Shown here: positions 35,204 through 44,250 of the stretch, one piece after another
Layout of the letters: each line of letters opens with the position of its first letter
Numbering within the stretch: position 1 is the stretch's first letter
From: Bacteroidota bacterium
GTDB taxonomy: Bacteria; Bacteroidota; Bacteroidia; Bacteroidales; JAGONC01
Assembly (NCBI GenBank): GCA_022711405.1
Contig: JAKLFC010000004.1
Location: forward strand, 124,001 to 188,000
DNA length: 64,000 nucleotides
Direction: 5' to 3'
Made by a program: the position numbers and the translations under genes
Notes under the pieces: model-generated
What the model was told of the DNA's origin: nothing
Database searches by the model: none
Seen by the model: the letters and a program-made list of their open reading frames with translations, nothing else

Positions 35204-35224
35204 GAACCCGGATCCTTTCAAGCC

Positions 35225-36409
35225 ATGGAACCCTATCCCATCCTTATCATCCTGAGCAGCCTGATCATCTTTTCCTACCTGTTCGATATCATTGCCAGAA
35301 AGACAAAATTTCCTTCCGTCCTTTTACTTCTGCTGACCGGCATTGCCATCCGGATCGCTGTGGATTATTTTCAACTGCATACATTCAATCTATTTTTCAT
35401 TTTACCTACCCTGGGTACCGTCGGGCTTATCCTGATCGTCTTTGAAGGCGCCCTGGAGCTCAGGTATGAAAAGAAACGCAACAGGCTGATCCGCAGGTCA
35501 TTTTTCTCTGCATTGTTCATAATGATGGCCTCCGCTGCTGCCATCTCCTGGATCATCCATCTTCTCACAAACTATCCCTTTCATTCCTGCCTCATCAATG
35601 CAGTGCCATTCAGCGTGATCAGCTCTGCCATTGCCATTCCGTCTGTTTCCGGCATGCATCCCGAAAAAAAGGAATTTGTCGTTTATGAGTCCACGTTTTC
35701 CGACATTCTCGGGATCATCCTGTTCAACTTTCTGTTATATAATGAAAGGATCAATGGTTCTTCCTTTCTCTGGCTTGGATTGGATACCCTGCTCGTTATC
35801 GTGATTTCGTCTGTTTTTTGTGTTCTGCTGCTTTACATCATCGGCCGGATAAATCACCCGGTCAAGTTTTTCCTGATCCTGGCCATTCTGATCCTGGTGT
35901 ACAGCATAGGAAGGCTGTGGCACCTGTCGACCCTCATCATCGTACTGGCCGTGGGGCTGTTTTTGAATAACGCAGAACAAATCAAACTTCCCATTTTCAG
36001 AAAATTTTTACTATATCCTGGCTTCAAAGATGATCTTCAGCAACTATTCAAGCTCTCCGCCGAAAGCGCCTTCCTGGTCCGTACCTTTTTTTTCGTTATT
36101 TTCGGTTTCATTATCAGTATTCGCGATCTGAATGATTCACGGATGGTTTTGTACAGTGCCGTGATTCTATCGGTCATTTATTTCCTCAGGGCTGTTTACC
36201 TGAAATTCATCAGCCGTACGGATTTGTTCCCTGAACTGTTCATTACACCCCGTGGATTGATCAGTATACTGCTTTTTCTGACCCTTCCCCAAAGCCTTCG
36301 AATTCCCGGGATCGATACCGGCCTCCTGTTCCTGATCATCCTGGGCAGCAGTATCATTATGTCGCTGGGAATCCTGTTTTCAGGGAAAAAGCCCCGGGTA
36401 AAAGGGTAA
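35225..36409 (+). CDS. Cation:proton antiporter (CPA family)
   Basis: This 394-residue protein has about 12 membrane helices. It has the Na/H-exchanger core layout: TKFPSVLLLLLTGIAIR, LGTVGLILIVFEGALELRYEKKRNRL (the conserved F-E-G-x-L-x-L element), SSAIAIPSV, and YESTFSDILGIILFN, which carries the acidic SD pair used for ion binding. The cytosolic TrkA-type regulatory domains seen in KefB are absent, so this is a short monovalent-cation/proton exchanger of uncertain specificity. It is in a probable two-gene unit with the upstream esterase. Confidence 0.85.
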   Translation: MEPYPILIILSSLIIFSYLFDIIARKTKFPSVLLLLLTGIAIRIAVDYFQLHTFNLFFILPTLGTVGLILIVFEGALELRYEKKRNRLIRRSFFSALFIMMASAAAISWIIHLLTNYPFHSCLINAVPFSVISSAIAIPSVSGMHPEKKEFVVYESTFSDILGIILFNFLLYNERINGSSFLWLGLDTLLVIVISSVFCVLLLYIIGRINHPVKFFLILAILILVYSIGRLWHLSTLIIVLAVGLFLNNAEQIKLPIFRKFLLYPGFKDDLQQLFKLSAESAFLVRTFFFVIFGFIISIRDLNDSRMVLYSAVILSVIYFLRAVYLKFISRTDLFPELFITPRGLISILLFLTLPQSLRIPGIDTGLLFLIILGSSIIMSLGILFSGKKPRVKG

Positions 36410-36473
36410 ATTCCCCGGTGCTTGCACCGGAATTTGGGTCGAGGGCTTGTCCTGGGGTTCATACCAGTGATTT
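36409..36473. repeat. Dispersed repeat family A, copy 1
   Basis: Two parts: AATTCCCCGGTGCTTGCACCGGAATT (an inverted repeat around TT, able to form a hairpin) and TTCATACCAGTGAT. Both recur in the same order at 42947-43025. The second part alone occurs at 51312-51325. It starts at the antiporter stop codon and could also work as a terminator. Confidence 0.7.
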
Positions 36474-36497
36474 TTATATTTTTTTATTGGATTAATG

Positions 36498-36528
36498 TTG
36501 TTGTTTCATTCTGAAAAACATATCTTTG
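36498..36528 (+). promoter_or_regulatory. Bacteroidota-type promoter of the triple-module protein
   Basis: TTG (36498-36500), 20 bases, TATCTTTG (36521-36528): a full match to the -33/-7 consensus. The ATG is about 43 bases downstream, preceded by an AT-rich leader. Confidence 0.6.
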
Positions 36529-36571
36529 AGAGACCTTTTCAAAATTTATTCATTAATATAATTTCATTATC

Positions 36572-38323
36572 ATGAGAACATTAAGATTTTTGATTAAGCC
36601 TGTCATAATCATGTGTTTGTTAATGATGACTTACGGTGGATGGACACAGGTGACCCTCGCCGAATGGAATTTCCCAAACAACCCGGATAACGCCCTTGTG
36701 GATATCAGCATTCCGGGCAACTCAACAGCTTTCATTACCGGTGTAGGCACGCAGGTCCCCACCTTTCCGGTCGTTGATGGTGCTACTACAGCTGTAGCGC
36801 GGACACGGGGGTGGGACAATGGCCAGGATACGAAATACTGGCGAGTGATCATCAGCACATCAGGATACACGACTATCAGGTTAAGTTCAAAACAATCCAG
36901 CCGTCCGGATGGTCCCAGGGATTTTAAGGTTCAGTATTCAGTCGACGGAACCAACTGGTTCGATGTTCCCGGTGCCAGCATCACTACAGCAGATAACTGG
37001 ACATCGGGAAATCTGAGTAATCTTGCCCTGCCCACCGCGTGCGCTGATCAACCGGCTCTGTTTTTACGCTGGATCATGACCAGCAATACCAGTGTTGACG
37101 GTGGAATTGTCGGAGCTTTTTCACGCAGTGAGATCGATGAGATCGTGGTGACAGGCGATCCCCTTTCCAGCCCGCCGGATGTAACGCTTGCCGACTGGAA
37201 CTTTCCCAATGATCCGGATGACGCCGTTGTTGATGTCAGCATTCCGGCCAACTCCGCTGCTGTCATTTACACGGTAGGAACACAGCCACCGACATTCCCC
37301 ACTGTTGTCGGAGCTACTACCAGTGTGGCTCGGACTCGCGGATGGGATAATGGCCAGAATACCAAATATTGGATCGTGACCATCAACACCGCAGGTTACG
37401 AACACATTAAAGTAAATTCGAAACAATCCAGCCGTCCCGACGGGCCAAGGGATTTTAAAGTGCAGTATTCGACTAACCTGGTCAACTGGTTTGATATACC
37501 TCTTGCTGTCATCACCACCGCAGATGACTGGACCAGCGCAGTCATTAGCCAGATAGCCCTTCCGGCTGTGTGTGGAGACCAGCTTGCGCTGTCATTACGA
37601 TGGATCATGACCAGCAATGCGAGTGTGGATGGGGGAATCGTCGGTGCTTTCTCCCGTAGTGAAATTGATGAAATTGTCATTACAGGTGATCCCATTCCTC
37701 CGCCATCAGGAATCGTTCTTGCAGAATGGAATTTCCCGAACGCACCTGATGATGCCATCGTTGATGTCAGCATTCCATTGAATGCAGGAGCCCTGATATC
37801 CACAGTAGGTGCCCAGGCACCCACGTTTCCGCAGGTTGATGGCGCAACCACCAGCGTCGCCAGGACACGAGGATGGAATGACGGCCAAAATGCAAAATAC
37901 TGGCTGGTTACTATTGGCACTACTGGTTACGAAACGATCAAACTGAGTTCGGAACAATCCAGCCGCCCTGATGGACCACGTGATTTTAAAGTCCAATACT
38001 CAACCAATGGAGTCAACTGGTTTGACGTGCCATCAGGTGTAGTTACTGCAGCCGATGAATGGACAACCGGTGTCCTGGATGAAATTGAGCTGCCTGATGC
38101 CTGTGAAAATCAGGCTGCACTGTCATTGCGATGGATCATGACCAGCAATACCAGCGTGGATGGTGGCACCGTCGGCGCTTTTAGCCGCAGTGAGATAGAT
38201 GATATTGTGATAACGGGACTTCAACTGCCGATGAATGTGGTACCCCTCTCAAGCTGGGCGATCTTCCTGGGCATTGGACTGATCTTCCTATTCATTATCA
38301 TGCGTCTCATTAAATTCGTTTGA
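36572..38323 (+). CDS. Secreted protein of three tandem modules with a C-terminal membrane-anchor tail
   Basis: This 583-residue protein has a signal peptide then three near-identical modules of about 180 residues (roughly 27-205, 206-385, 386-560). Each starts L-A-[ED]-W-N-F-P and contains GATT-AVARTRGW-like, SSRPDGPRDFKVQYS and SLRWIMTSN-like stretches, and ends FSRSEID-I-TG. It ends with VVPLSSW followed by one transmembrane helix and a basic tail (MRLIKFV), the layout of exosortase-type (PEP/IPTL-CTERM-like) sorting signals rather than T9SS. I do not recognise the module; it looks like a beta-sandwich. The gene has its own promoter and is 19 bases upstream of a phosphatase gene. Surface display is inference. 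Confidence 0.85.
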   Translation: MRTLRFLIKPVIIMCLLMMTYGGWTQVTLAEWNFPNNPDNALVDISIPGNSTAFITGVGTQVPTFPVVDGATTAVARTRGWDNGQDTKYWRVIISTSGYTTIRLSSKQSSRPDGPRDFKVQYSVDGTNWFDVPGASITTADNWTSGNLSNLALPTACADQPALFLRWIMTSNTSVDGGIVGAFSRSEIDEIVVTGDPLSSPPDVTLADWNFPNDPDDAVVDVSIPANSAAVIYTVGTQPPTFPTVVGATTSVARTRGWDNGQNTKYWIVTINTAGYEHIKVNSKQSSRPDGPRDFKVQYSTNLVNWFDIPLAVITTADDWTSAVISQIALPAVCGDQLALSLRWIMTSNASVDGGIVGAFSRSEIDEIVITGDPIPPPSGIVLAEWNFPNAPDDAIVDVSIPLNAGALISTVGAQAPTFPQVDGATTSVARTRGWNDGQNAKYWLVTIGTTGYETIKLSSEQSSRPDGPRDFKVQYSTNGVNWFDVPSGVVTAADEWTTGVLDEIELPDACENQAALSLRWIMTSNTSVDGGTVGAFSRSEIDDIVITGLQLPMNVVPLSSWAIFLGIGLIFLFIIMRLIKFV

Positions 38324-38342
38324 CCTTACATAAAATAATAGT

Positions 38343-38801
38343 ATGATTCGAATATTATTTGTATGCAAGCACAACACCTGTCGTTCGCCTCTGGCGGCAG
38401 GTATTCTGAAGAAAAAATTCCAGGAAAGAAACATTCCAGCCTTCATCGACTCAGCAGGTTTTGAACCTCATCTGATCGGTGAACCGGTTGACGCAGCAAC
38501 GCTGGGTTTTGCGTTTGAAAAGGGGATCGATCTCAGCCAGCATGGGGTAAGACTCTTTCAACCTGCTGATTTTAAGCAGTTTGATAAGATTTACGTGATG
38601 GATTATAATGGCTATAAGGATGTCCTGTTCCATGCCCAAAATGAGGAGGATAAGAAAAAGGTGGATTACCTGATGCATGTGCTGATGCCTGGAACAAAAC
38701 AGCCCATTCCGCATATCGCTGACATGGAAAGGAAATTCACTGAGGAGGCCTATGCGCTGTTCGATAAGATCGGTGACCGGATCGTGGCACAGTACAAATA
38801 A
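38343..38801 (+). CDS. Low-molecular-weight protein-tyrosine-phosphatase-like protein
   Basis: This 152-residue cytoplasmic protein has the P-loop FVCKHNTCRSPLAAG (C-x5-R-S, residues 6-20) and the family's later YVMDYNGYKDVL segment. The C-terminal acid loop, normally DP, reads PIPHIADMERKF, so the general-acid Asp seems displaced or absent. This may be an altered phosphatase or an arsenate-reductase-like relative, although the extra cysteines of ArsC are not present in the usual place. Length is typical for the family. It follows the triple-module gene by 19 bases and may be cotranscribed with it. Confidence 0.8.
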   Translation: MIRILFVCKHNTCRSPLAAGILKKKFQERNIPAFIDSAGFEPHLIGEPVDAATLGFAFEKGIDLSQHGVRLFQPADFKQFDKIYVMDYNGYKDVLFHAQNEEDKKKVDYLMHVLMPGTKQPIPHIADMERKFTEEAYALFDKIGDRIVAQYK

Positions 38802-38813
38802 GATCCCAATGCG

Positions 38814-40238
38814 TCACTTCATATACTTATCACTTATTTCATTATAAACCGAGAAGAGTTCTGTAACCTCTTCGTTCTGGTTGAACAGTCCGCTTCTCCA
38901 GTTGAGCGGTTCCCAGATGCAGGCTCCTTTTCCCAGGTCATCGGGCAGGCTGAAGACGATATCGTGTACCTCTTTTTTAAAGTTGGAATACTCCACAACG
39001 TTCAGGGGTTTGTGGTAACGTTGGGCCAGGTTGAGCAGGTTGGCCTGCAGGTCTTCCAGCGTACCATGCCAGCGCGGGTACCATGACAGGCCGATGATGT
39101 CGAAGGTGACCCCGCGGGCGATCATGTTATCGAGCCAGAACACAGCTTCCTCATTCTGGCCGCCAAGGGCAATGTGCATCATCACCGGTATATCGGGATC
39201 CACGGCCGCCACACCTTCCGCGCCCGCCTTCAGGAGCCTGGCCAGCTGATCGGGCTGGCTGATATGGCCATCGGGCCACAGCATTCCGTGGTTGATCTCA
39301 TTGCCCACCTGTACCATGGCAGGCAGCGTCCCCTGCTGCTGCAGGGCACGCAGTACGTTTGAAGTATAGGTCTTCACAGAATCTTTCAAGGCATCGAAAT
39401 CCAGTTCTGCCCATCGGTAAGGTTTGGTTTGCTGCTGCGGATCGGCCCAGTAATCGCTGTAATGAAAATTCAACAGCAGTTTCATCCCTGCTTCCCGGAT
39501 GCGCCGGGCCATCGACAGGGTAGTGTCCAGACCGCAATAGGCTTTACCTGGTGAATATCCTTTTTCATGCCCCGGATCTACAAAAACCCTGAGGCGGATG
39601 TAATTGAAGCCGTGATCCCGCAGGATCTCAATGGCATCTTTTGGAATTCCTTGTTCTAAAAAAGTAGTGCCCCGGTCTTCCATCTGAGGGAGAAAAGAGA
39701 TATCCGCGCCAATCATGCGGTCTATGGATTTTGTGGTGGGAGGACACTGCCCGGGTACTGGTTTGAGCATGACAAAATCCGAAGGGAGCGTATGGATCTC
39801 ATGACCGCCGGGCCACAGACCTTCGGCCCTGGCTTCGATCCTGACCCTGTCGGGCTCAGTGCCTGCGATGAACAGCAGGTTGCCAACACCGTGGCTGAGG
39901 TAGCAAAGGGAGTAGCTCTGCCCTGTAGAATCTGTTTGCACAGGGAGTTCGCTGCCGTCGGCAGCCACCACCCTTCCTTTGCCTGCTACATATACATGAA
40001 CTGTGTCCGATGCAGTTAAGATCTCGCGGTCCAGGCTATCGGTGACGGCGATGCGAAGACGGGTCTCATCCCTGCCGTTAGCGAGCAGGGTGGTACTGTA
40101 GCTGGTCAGCATCACCGAAACAGACCTACCGGATAAAACCCGGCTGACAGAGTCAAATCCGGAACCGGCAGGTACCTGTTGCTGGCAGCTGGCCAGAAAG
40201 AGAAGACCGGACAGAAGGATAAAATTCAGGGATTTCAT
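38814..40238 (-). CDS. GH53 endo-beta-1,4-galactanase lipoprotein
   Basis: The start is taken at MKSLNFILLSGLLFLASC, giving a lipobox cysteine. An N-terminal beta-sandwich (about 35-150, with SYSTTLLANGRDETRLRIAVTD) precedes a GH53 (alpha/beta)8 barrel at about 165-470: GADISFLPQMEDRG, NYIRLRVFVDPG, LLLNFHYSDYWADP, the acid/base Glu in MVQVGNEINHG and the nucleophile Glu in LNVVEYSNF. GH53 enzymes cut beta-1,4-galactan side chains of pectin. It stands alone and convergent with the phosphatase gene; no SusCD is adjacent to it, so it is not part of a classical sugar locus here. Confidence 0.92.
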   Translation of the reverse strand: MKSLNFILLSGLLFLASCQQQVPAGSGFDSVSRVLSGRSVSVMLTSYSTTLLANGRDETRLRIAVTDSLDREILTASDTVHVYVAGKGRVVAADGSELPVQTDSTGQSYSLCYLSHGVGNLLFIAGTEPDRVRIEARAEGLWPGGHEIHTLPSDFVMLKPVPGQCPPTTKSIDRMIGADISFLPQMEDRGTTFLEQGIPKDAIEILRDHGFNYIRLRVFVDPGHEKGYSPGKAYCGLDTTLSMARRIREAGMKLLLNFHYSDYWADPQQQTKPYRWAELDFDALKDSVKTYTSNVLRALQQQGTLPAMVQVGNEINHGMLWPDGHISQPDQLARLLKAGAEGVAAVDPDIPVMMHIALGGQNEEAVFWLDNMIARGVTFDIIGLSWYPRWHGTLEDLQANLLNLAQRYHKPLNVVEYSNFKKEVHDIVFSLPDDLGKGACIWEPLNWRSGLFNQNEEVTELFSVYNEISDKYMK

Positions 40239-40384
40239 GGTTGTACGATTAGTTTGTAAAGGTACAATAACCTGCAAATCAGGATGCAATTGATAAAAAT
40301 TTGGAAACTCTGATTTTTCATCATAATATTGTCACGGGAAATAATGATCCCTTCGTGAAAATAGTACGAACTAAAACCGATCCC

Positions 40385-42865
40385 ATGAAAAAAATTCTAT
40401 TCCTGTGCGTTGTACTAACCTCTGTCAGCCTGCACGTCATGGCAGGAGGCATAGTGACCAACACGAACCAGAGTGCCGCTTACGCCAGGCTGGCAGTAAG
40501 GAATGCAACCCTGGGTCTCGATGCGGCATATTATAATCCGGCTGGACTGACACATCTGTGCAATGGTCTTTTCCTGTCCCTGAACAACCAGACTATCTTT
40601 CAGACAAATACCATCACAAGCAACTATCCCTACCTTCACGGCGCACCTTCCGCCAAGTTCACCGGTGATGTTTCAGCACCTGTATTTCCCGGGATCTATG
40701 CTGGATATAAGTTCGGTAAATTCGCTCTCTCCTTTGGATTCAATCCCATCGGGGGCGGTGGCGGTGCCAAGTACGAGAAAGGGCTTCCTTCCTTTGAGAT
40801 CCCTGTTTCCGATCTGGTACCTTCACTGGCTGACTTTGAAGTAACCGATTATAAAGCCGACATCAGCTTTGAAGGTACCTCCGTCTATTTTGGCTACCAG
40901 GCCGGATTATCCTATCAGGTCAGTCCCGCAGTTTCTCTGTATGCCGGATTGAGGTACGTTACCATCAAAAACACTTACGACGGTTATATCCGTGACATTT
41001 CTGTGAATCCGGGCGGGCAGTTCAAACGGGCCGATGAGTATGGTATGGAAATGGCCCAGTATTACACCTTTGTCGCCACAAGTTATACCACTGCCGCCGG
41101 TGGCGCCGGCCAGCTGGCAGCAGCAGGCCTGGGCGCGTATACCTATGCACAGGCTGCAGCATTTGGCTTCATCACTCCCGAACAGCAGGCAGGCTTTGAG
41201 CAGGCCCTGCAGGCAGTCGGCCAACCGGTGGATACACCCATCGCCATGTCGGAAGTGGTCTTTGAAACAACCGCCACGGTAGCCACCCAGGGTGCCGGTC
41301 AGTTTACCGGGCTGGCTGCACAGACCCATGATAAGGAGGTGGAAAGCGATCAGACCGGCTGGGGCATTACCCCCATCCTCGGAGTGGACCTGACCCTCTG
41401 GGATAAACTGACCATCGCCCTGAAGTACGAATTCATGACCAAGATCGATGTCACAAACGATACAAAGGTCGATAGTACCGGGATGTTTCCCGATGGTGAG
41501 AAATCAAGCAGCGATATGCCCACCATGCTGGCCGTCGGTGCATCCTATCCACTGACCAACAAACTAAGAGGATACGCTGATTTTAACTATTACTGGGACA
41601 AACAGGCCAACTACGGCAAAACCAATGAAATTGGCCAGTATGTCAACAATGAATCCCTGATCGATCATAACATGTGGGAGTTGGGACTTGGGCTGGAATA
41701 CAACATCACAAAGAAACTCCTGATCAGTGCCGGTTATTTGTATTCGGCCAGCGGCACCCTGCCTGAGTACCAGTCCGATATGAGTTACAGCCTGACCTCG
41801 AGCGCCGTCGGCTTTGGCGGTGCATGGCAGATCACACCGAAGATCGGGCTGAACCTTGGATGCATGCTGGTCTATTACCAGGATGATACAAAGGACTATA
41901 CGCATGCACTGGGTGAAATGAATATTCCTGTGACCGATACGTACGGCAAAGCCACCCAGGTATATGCCGTCGGGCTGGATTTCACGTTTTGCGAGCCCCT
42001 CAGGGATAAAGATAAGGATGGAGTATCCGACAAACATGATCAATGCCCCGGCACACCGCTGGGTGTCCGCGTAACGGAGGATGGATGTCCGGTGGATGCA
42101 GATAGCGACGGTATTCCTGACTACCTTGATAAATGTGTGACCATTCCAGGTATCCAGTCATTTAACGGCTGTCCTGATAAAGATGGCGACGGGATCCAGG
42201 ATTCTGAGGACGATTGTCCGACAGTGAAGGGAATTGCCTCCTTCAGGGGCTGCCCCGACACCGATGGCGATGGCATCAAGGATGCCGACGACAAGTGTCC
42301 CACCGTGAAGGGAGTAGCTCTGTTTGAAGGGTGTCCAGATACGGACGGAGATGGTGTTGCCGACGCCGATGACATGTGTCCTAACGAAAAAGGACCAAAA
42401 GCATTGAAGGGCTGCCCGGATACCGATGGTGACGGGATCATGGATTCGGAAGATAAATGCCCCACCGTAGCCGGTATTGTCGAGAACAAAGGCTGCCCGG
42501 CTGTCAAGGAAGAAGCCCAGAAGGTCTTTGACCAGGCCCTGAGAGGTATCAACTTTGAGACTGCAAAGGATATCATCAAGGTTTCTTCGTACCCCATTCT
42601 CGACAATGTAGTCCAGGTCATGAAGGACAATCCTGAATACAATCTGGAGATCAACGGGCATACGGATTCACAGGGTGATGATGCATCCAACATGGATCTT
42701 TCTCAGAGGCGTGCCAATGCCGTCAGGAAATACCTGACGGAAAAAGGGATCTCAGCTTCAAGGATGGTAGCCAAAGGATATGGTGAAACCGTGCCGGTGG
42801 CGAGTAACGAAACAGCAGCCGGTAGGGCACAGAACAGAAGAGTAGAGTTTAAAGTATTCTTCTGA
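40385..42865 (+). CDS. FadL-like barrel fused to thrombospondin-type-3 repeats and an OmpA domain
   Basis: The start is taken at MKKILFLCVVLTSVSLHVMA (an upstream in-frame Met at 40301 precedes no signal). The 826-residue product has an OmpP1/FadL-like N-terminal barrel of about 530 residues (NTNQSAAYARLAVRNATLG, AAYYNPAGLTHL, and a barrel ending FTFCEPLRD). It is followed by six or seven TSP3 calcium-binding repeats (DKDKDGVSDKHDQCPGTP, DTDGDGIKDADDKCPTVKG), then a periplasmic OmpA peptidoglycan-binding domain (NLEINGHTDSQGD, RRANAVRKYL, GYGETVPVASN). FadL proteins take up hydrophobic molecules. Fusion with a peptidoglycan anchor would tie the channel to the wall. Usual Bacteroidota OmpA proteins have a smaller barrel. 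Confidence 0.88.
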   Translation: MKKILFLCVVLTSVSLHVMAGGIVTNTNQSAAYARLAVRNATLGLDAAYYNPAGLTHLCNGLFLSLNNQTIFQTNTITSNYPYLHGAPSAKFTGDVSAPVFPGIYAGYKFGKFALSFGFNPIGGGGGAKYEKGLPSFEIPVSDLVPSLADFEVTDYKADISFEGTSVYFGYQAGLSYQVSPAVSLYAGLRYVTIKNTYDGYIRDISVNPGGQFKRADEYGMEMAQYYTFVATSYTTAAGGAGQLAAAGLGAYTYAQAAAFGFITPEQQAGFEQALQAVGQPVDTPIAMSEVVFETTATVATQGAGQFTGLAAQTHDKEVESDQTGWGITPILGVDLTLWDKLTIALKYEFMTKIDVTNDTKVDSTGMFPDGEKSSSDMPTMLAVGASYPLTNKLRGYADFNYYWDKQANYGKTNEIGQYVNNESLIDHNMWELGLGLEYNITKKLLISAGYLYSASGTLPEYQSDMSYSLTSSAVGFGGAWQITPKIGLNLGCMLVYYQDDTKDYTHALGEMNIPVTDTYGKATQVYAVGLDFTFCEPLRDKDKDGVSDKHDQCPGTPLGVRVTEDGCPVDADSDGIPDYLDKCVTIPGIQSFNGCPDKDGDGIQDSEDDCPTVKGIASFRGCPDTDGDGIKDADDKCPTVKGVALFEGCPDTDGDGVADADDMCPNEKGPKALKGCPDTDGDGIMDSEDKCPTVAGIVENKGCPAVKEEAQKVFDQALRGINFETAKDIIKVSSYPILDNVVQVMKDNPEYNLEINGHTDSQGDDASNMDLSQRRANAVRKYLTEKGISASRMVAKGYGETVPVASNETAAGRAQNRRVEFKVFF

Positions 42866-42899
42866 GATCATTCTGACATTATTGTACCCTACCCCTACA

Positions 42900-42925
42900 C
42901 CCCTCCCCTGCAAGCAGGGGAGGGG
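42900..42925. terminator. GC-rich hairpin between convergent genes
   Basis: CCCCTCCCCTG (42900-42910), loop CAAG, CAGGGGAGGGG (42915-42925): an 11-bp perfect stem. It lies 35 bases after the OmpA-family stop, between convergent genes, where a bidirectional terminator is expected. It has no U-run and could also be a REP-like element. Confidence 0.55.
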
Positions 42926-42946
42926 ACGGGGGAGGGGTACATAGCC

Positions 42947-43025
42947 AATTCCCCGGTGCTTGCACAGGAATTAGGACCCAATCCCGAAAACCATCGGGAT
43001 GCACTGGAGTTCATACCAGTGATTT
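42947..43025. repeat. Dispersed repeat family A, copy 2
   Basis: AATTCCCCGGTGCTTGCACAGGAATT and, 37 bases further on, TTCATACCAGTGAT match copy 1 (36409-36473). The spacer differs and contains a TCCCGA-AAACCA-TCGGGA inverted repeat. The last part supplies the final codons and the stop of the MFS gene. Confidence 0.7.
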
Positions 43026-44198
43026 CCTTTTACCGAAGAGTGCGGGTAATAGCAAAATCACCAGCAGGTTCAACGTGGCAAATAGTGTAAAGGTCCACCT
43101 GTAACCGATCATATCCGATATCTTTCCTCCTCCTGCAAGTCCGATGGCCGAGCCCAGGTTGGAGAACGCCATGAGGATGGCAAACATGGAAGCCGCTATC
43201 CGTACATGCGTGCGTGACATGGCTGTTGCAAAGAACGTGGTCTCATAGTACCCGTAAGAAAGCCCGAAACAAAACAGCAGCGGCCATGCCATTCCAGGAC
43301 TGACGATCAGAGCCAGCGCCATGACCGTTGTAAGGGAAACGGCCATCGCAGTGATGACTGCCCTGCGATACCCTATCTTCCGTATCAGCTTTCCCCCTGT
43401 GAGGCCTCCGCCGATCATCCCAACACCGAAGATCGCTGAATAAAATCCTGCGGTCATAAAGGATATACCGAAATTTTCTTTCAGAAAGGGATTCACCAGC
43501 TGGTTGGCGCCGCCTGTGATCATGGAACTGATCAGGCCCAGCAAGGCGATAGCGATGATGGGCTTTTGCTTAAAGACACGGAAGGCCTGCCATTCAAAGG
43601 AGCGTTCAGTAGGACGGGGTGGAATCCGAAAAGCCACCACAAACGGCAGGGGCAGCAGGGTCATCGCGGCCAGGGCCATGAATACCCATGTCCAGTTGGT
43701 CAGATCCGACAATACTCCAACAAGCGCTGCGATCAGGACGATCCCCAGTGCGCGTCCTGCGACCATGATCCCCTGCAGGTGGCTTCGGTCGCTCTCAGGG
43801 GTAATATCCACTGCCAGACCATCGGTGCAGGTATCGTACAGCGCCATGCCCGTAAGGCTGATAAAAGCAACGAAAACGAGCCAGCCAAAGGATTCAGCCG
43901 GATGGATGAAGGGAAATACGATCTGCATGCTGGCCTGCAATAACAAGCCCATGATGATGTAGGGTTTCCGGTGGCCAAGCCCGAGAAAGCTGATCCGGTC
44001 ACTCAGTATGCCCAGAAAGATCTTCAGGATCAGGGGAATCAGAGCAATGGCTGAGAACAGCCCCGCCTGGCTCATCGATAGGTTATGCGACATCAGGTAC
44101 AATGCGTTCAGCGCAGTAAAATAACCAAGGATCGATCCCTGCGCAAAATAGAGCAGCGCAAACATCGTAAAACGCATATACCGCCCGCCTGCAATCAT
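43011..44198 (-). CDS. MFS transporter
   Basis: This 395-residue protein has 12 hydrophobic helices, the MFS loop-2/3-like motif GILSDRISFLGLGHRKPYI, a charged central loop (FRIPPRPTERSFEWQ), and a second-half repeat GGGLTGGKLIRKIGYRRAVI. It resembles AmpG/PAT or sugar-type MFS carriers; the substrate is not predictable. An alternative start at the Met 7 codons on (44177) is possible. Its last residues and stop lie inside a copy of the family A repeat, so the true C-terminus may have been replaced by repeat sequence. Confidence 0.85.
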   Translation of the reverse strand: MIAGGRYMRFTMFALLYFAQGSILGYFTALNALYLMSHNLSMSQAGLFSAIALIPLILKIFLGILSDRISFLGLGHRKPYIIMGLLLQASMQIVFPFIHPAESFGWLVFVAFISLTGMALYDTCTDGLAVDITPESDRSHLQGIMVAGRALGIVLIAALVGVLSDLTNWTWVFMALAAMTLLPLPFVVAFRIPPRPTERSFEWQAFRVFKQKPIIAIALLGLISSMITGGANQLVNPFLKENFGISFMTAGFYSAIFGVGMIGGGLTGGKLIRKIGYRRAVITAMAVSLTTVMALALIVSPGMAWPLLFCFGLSYGYYETTFFATAMSRTHVRIAASMFAILMAFSNLGSAIGLAGGGKISDMIGYRWTFTLFATLNLLVILLLPALFGKRKSLV

Positions 44199-44250
44199 AA
44201 ATCAACAATCATAAATAAATCATAAATACTGAATACTGAATCAGAAATCT
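44191..44250. repeat. Dispersed AT-rich repeat, family C, copy 4
   Basis: AATCATAAATCAACAATCATAAATAAATCATAAATACTGAATACTGAATCAGAAAT: several units of the ATCATAAATACTGAAT word seen at 5201, 7585 and 8548. It fills the gap between the MFS and SulP genes. Confidence 0.6.

Noticed and set aside
42000..42500. Repeated Asp-rich coding units in the OmpA-family gene as a DNA satellite
   Set aside because: They are thrombospondin type 3 repeats in frame, a normal protein feature.
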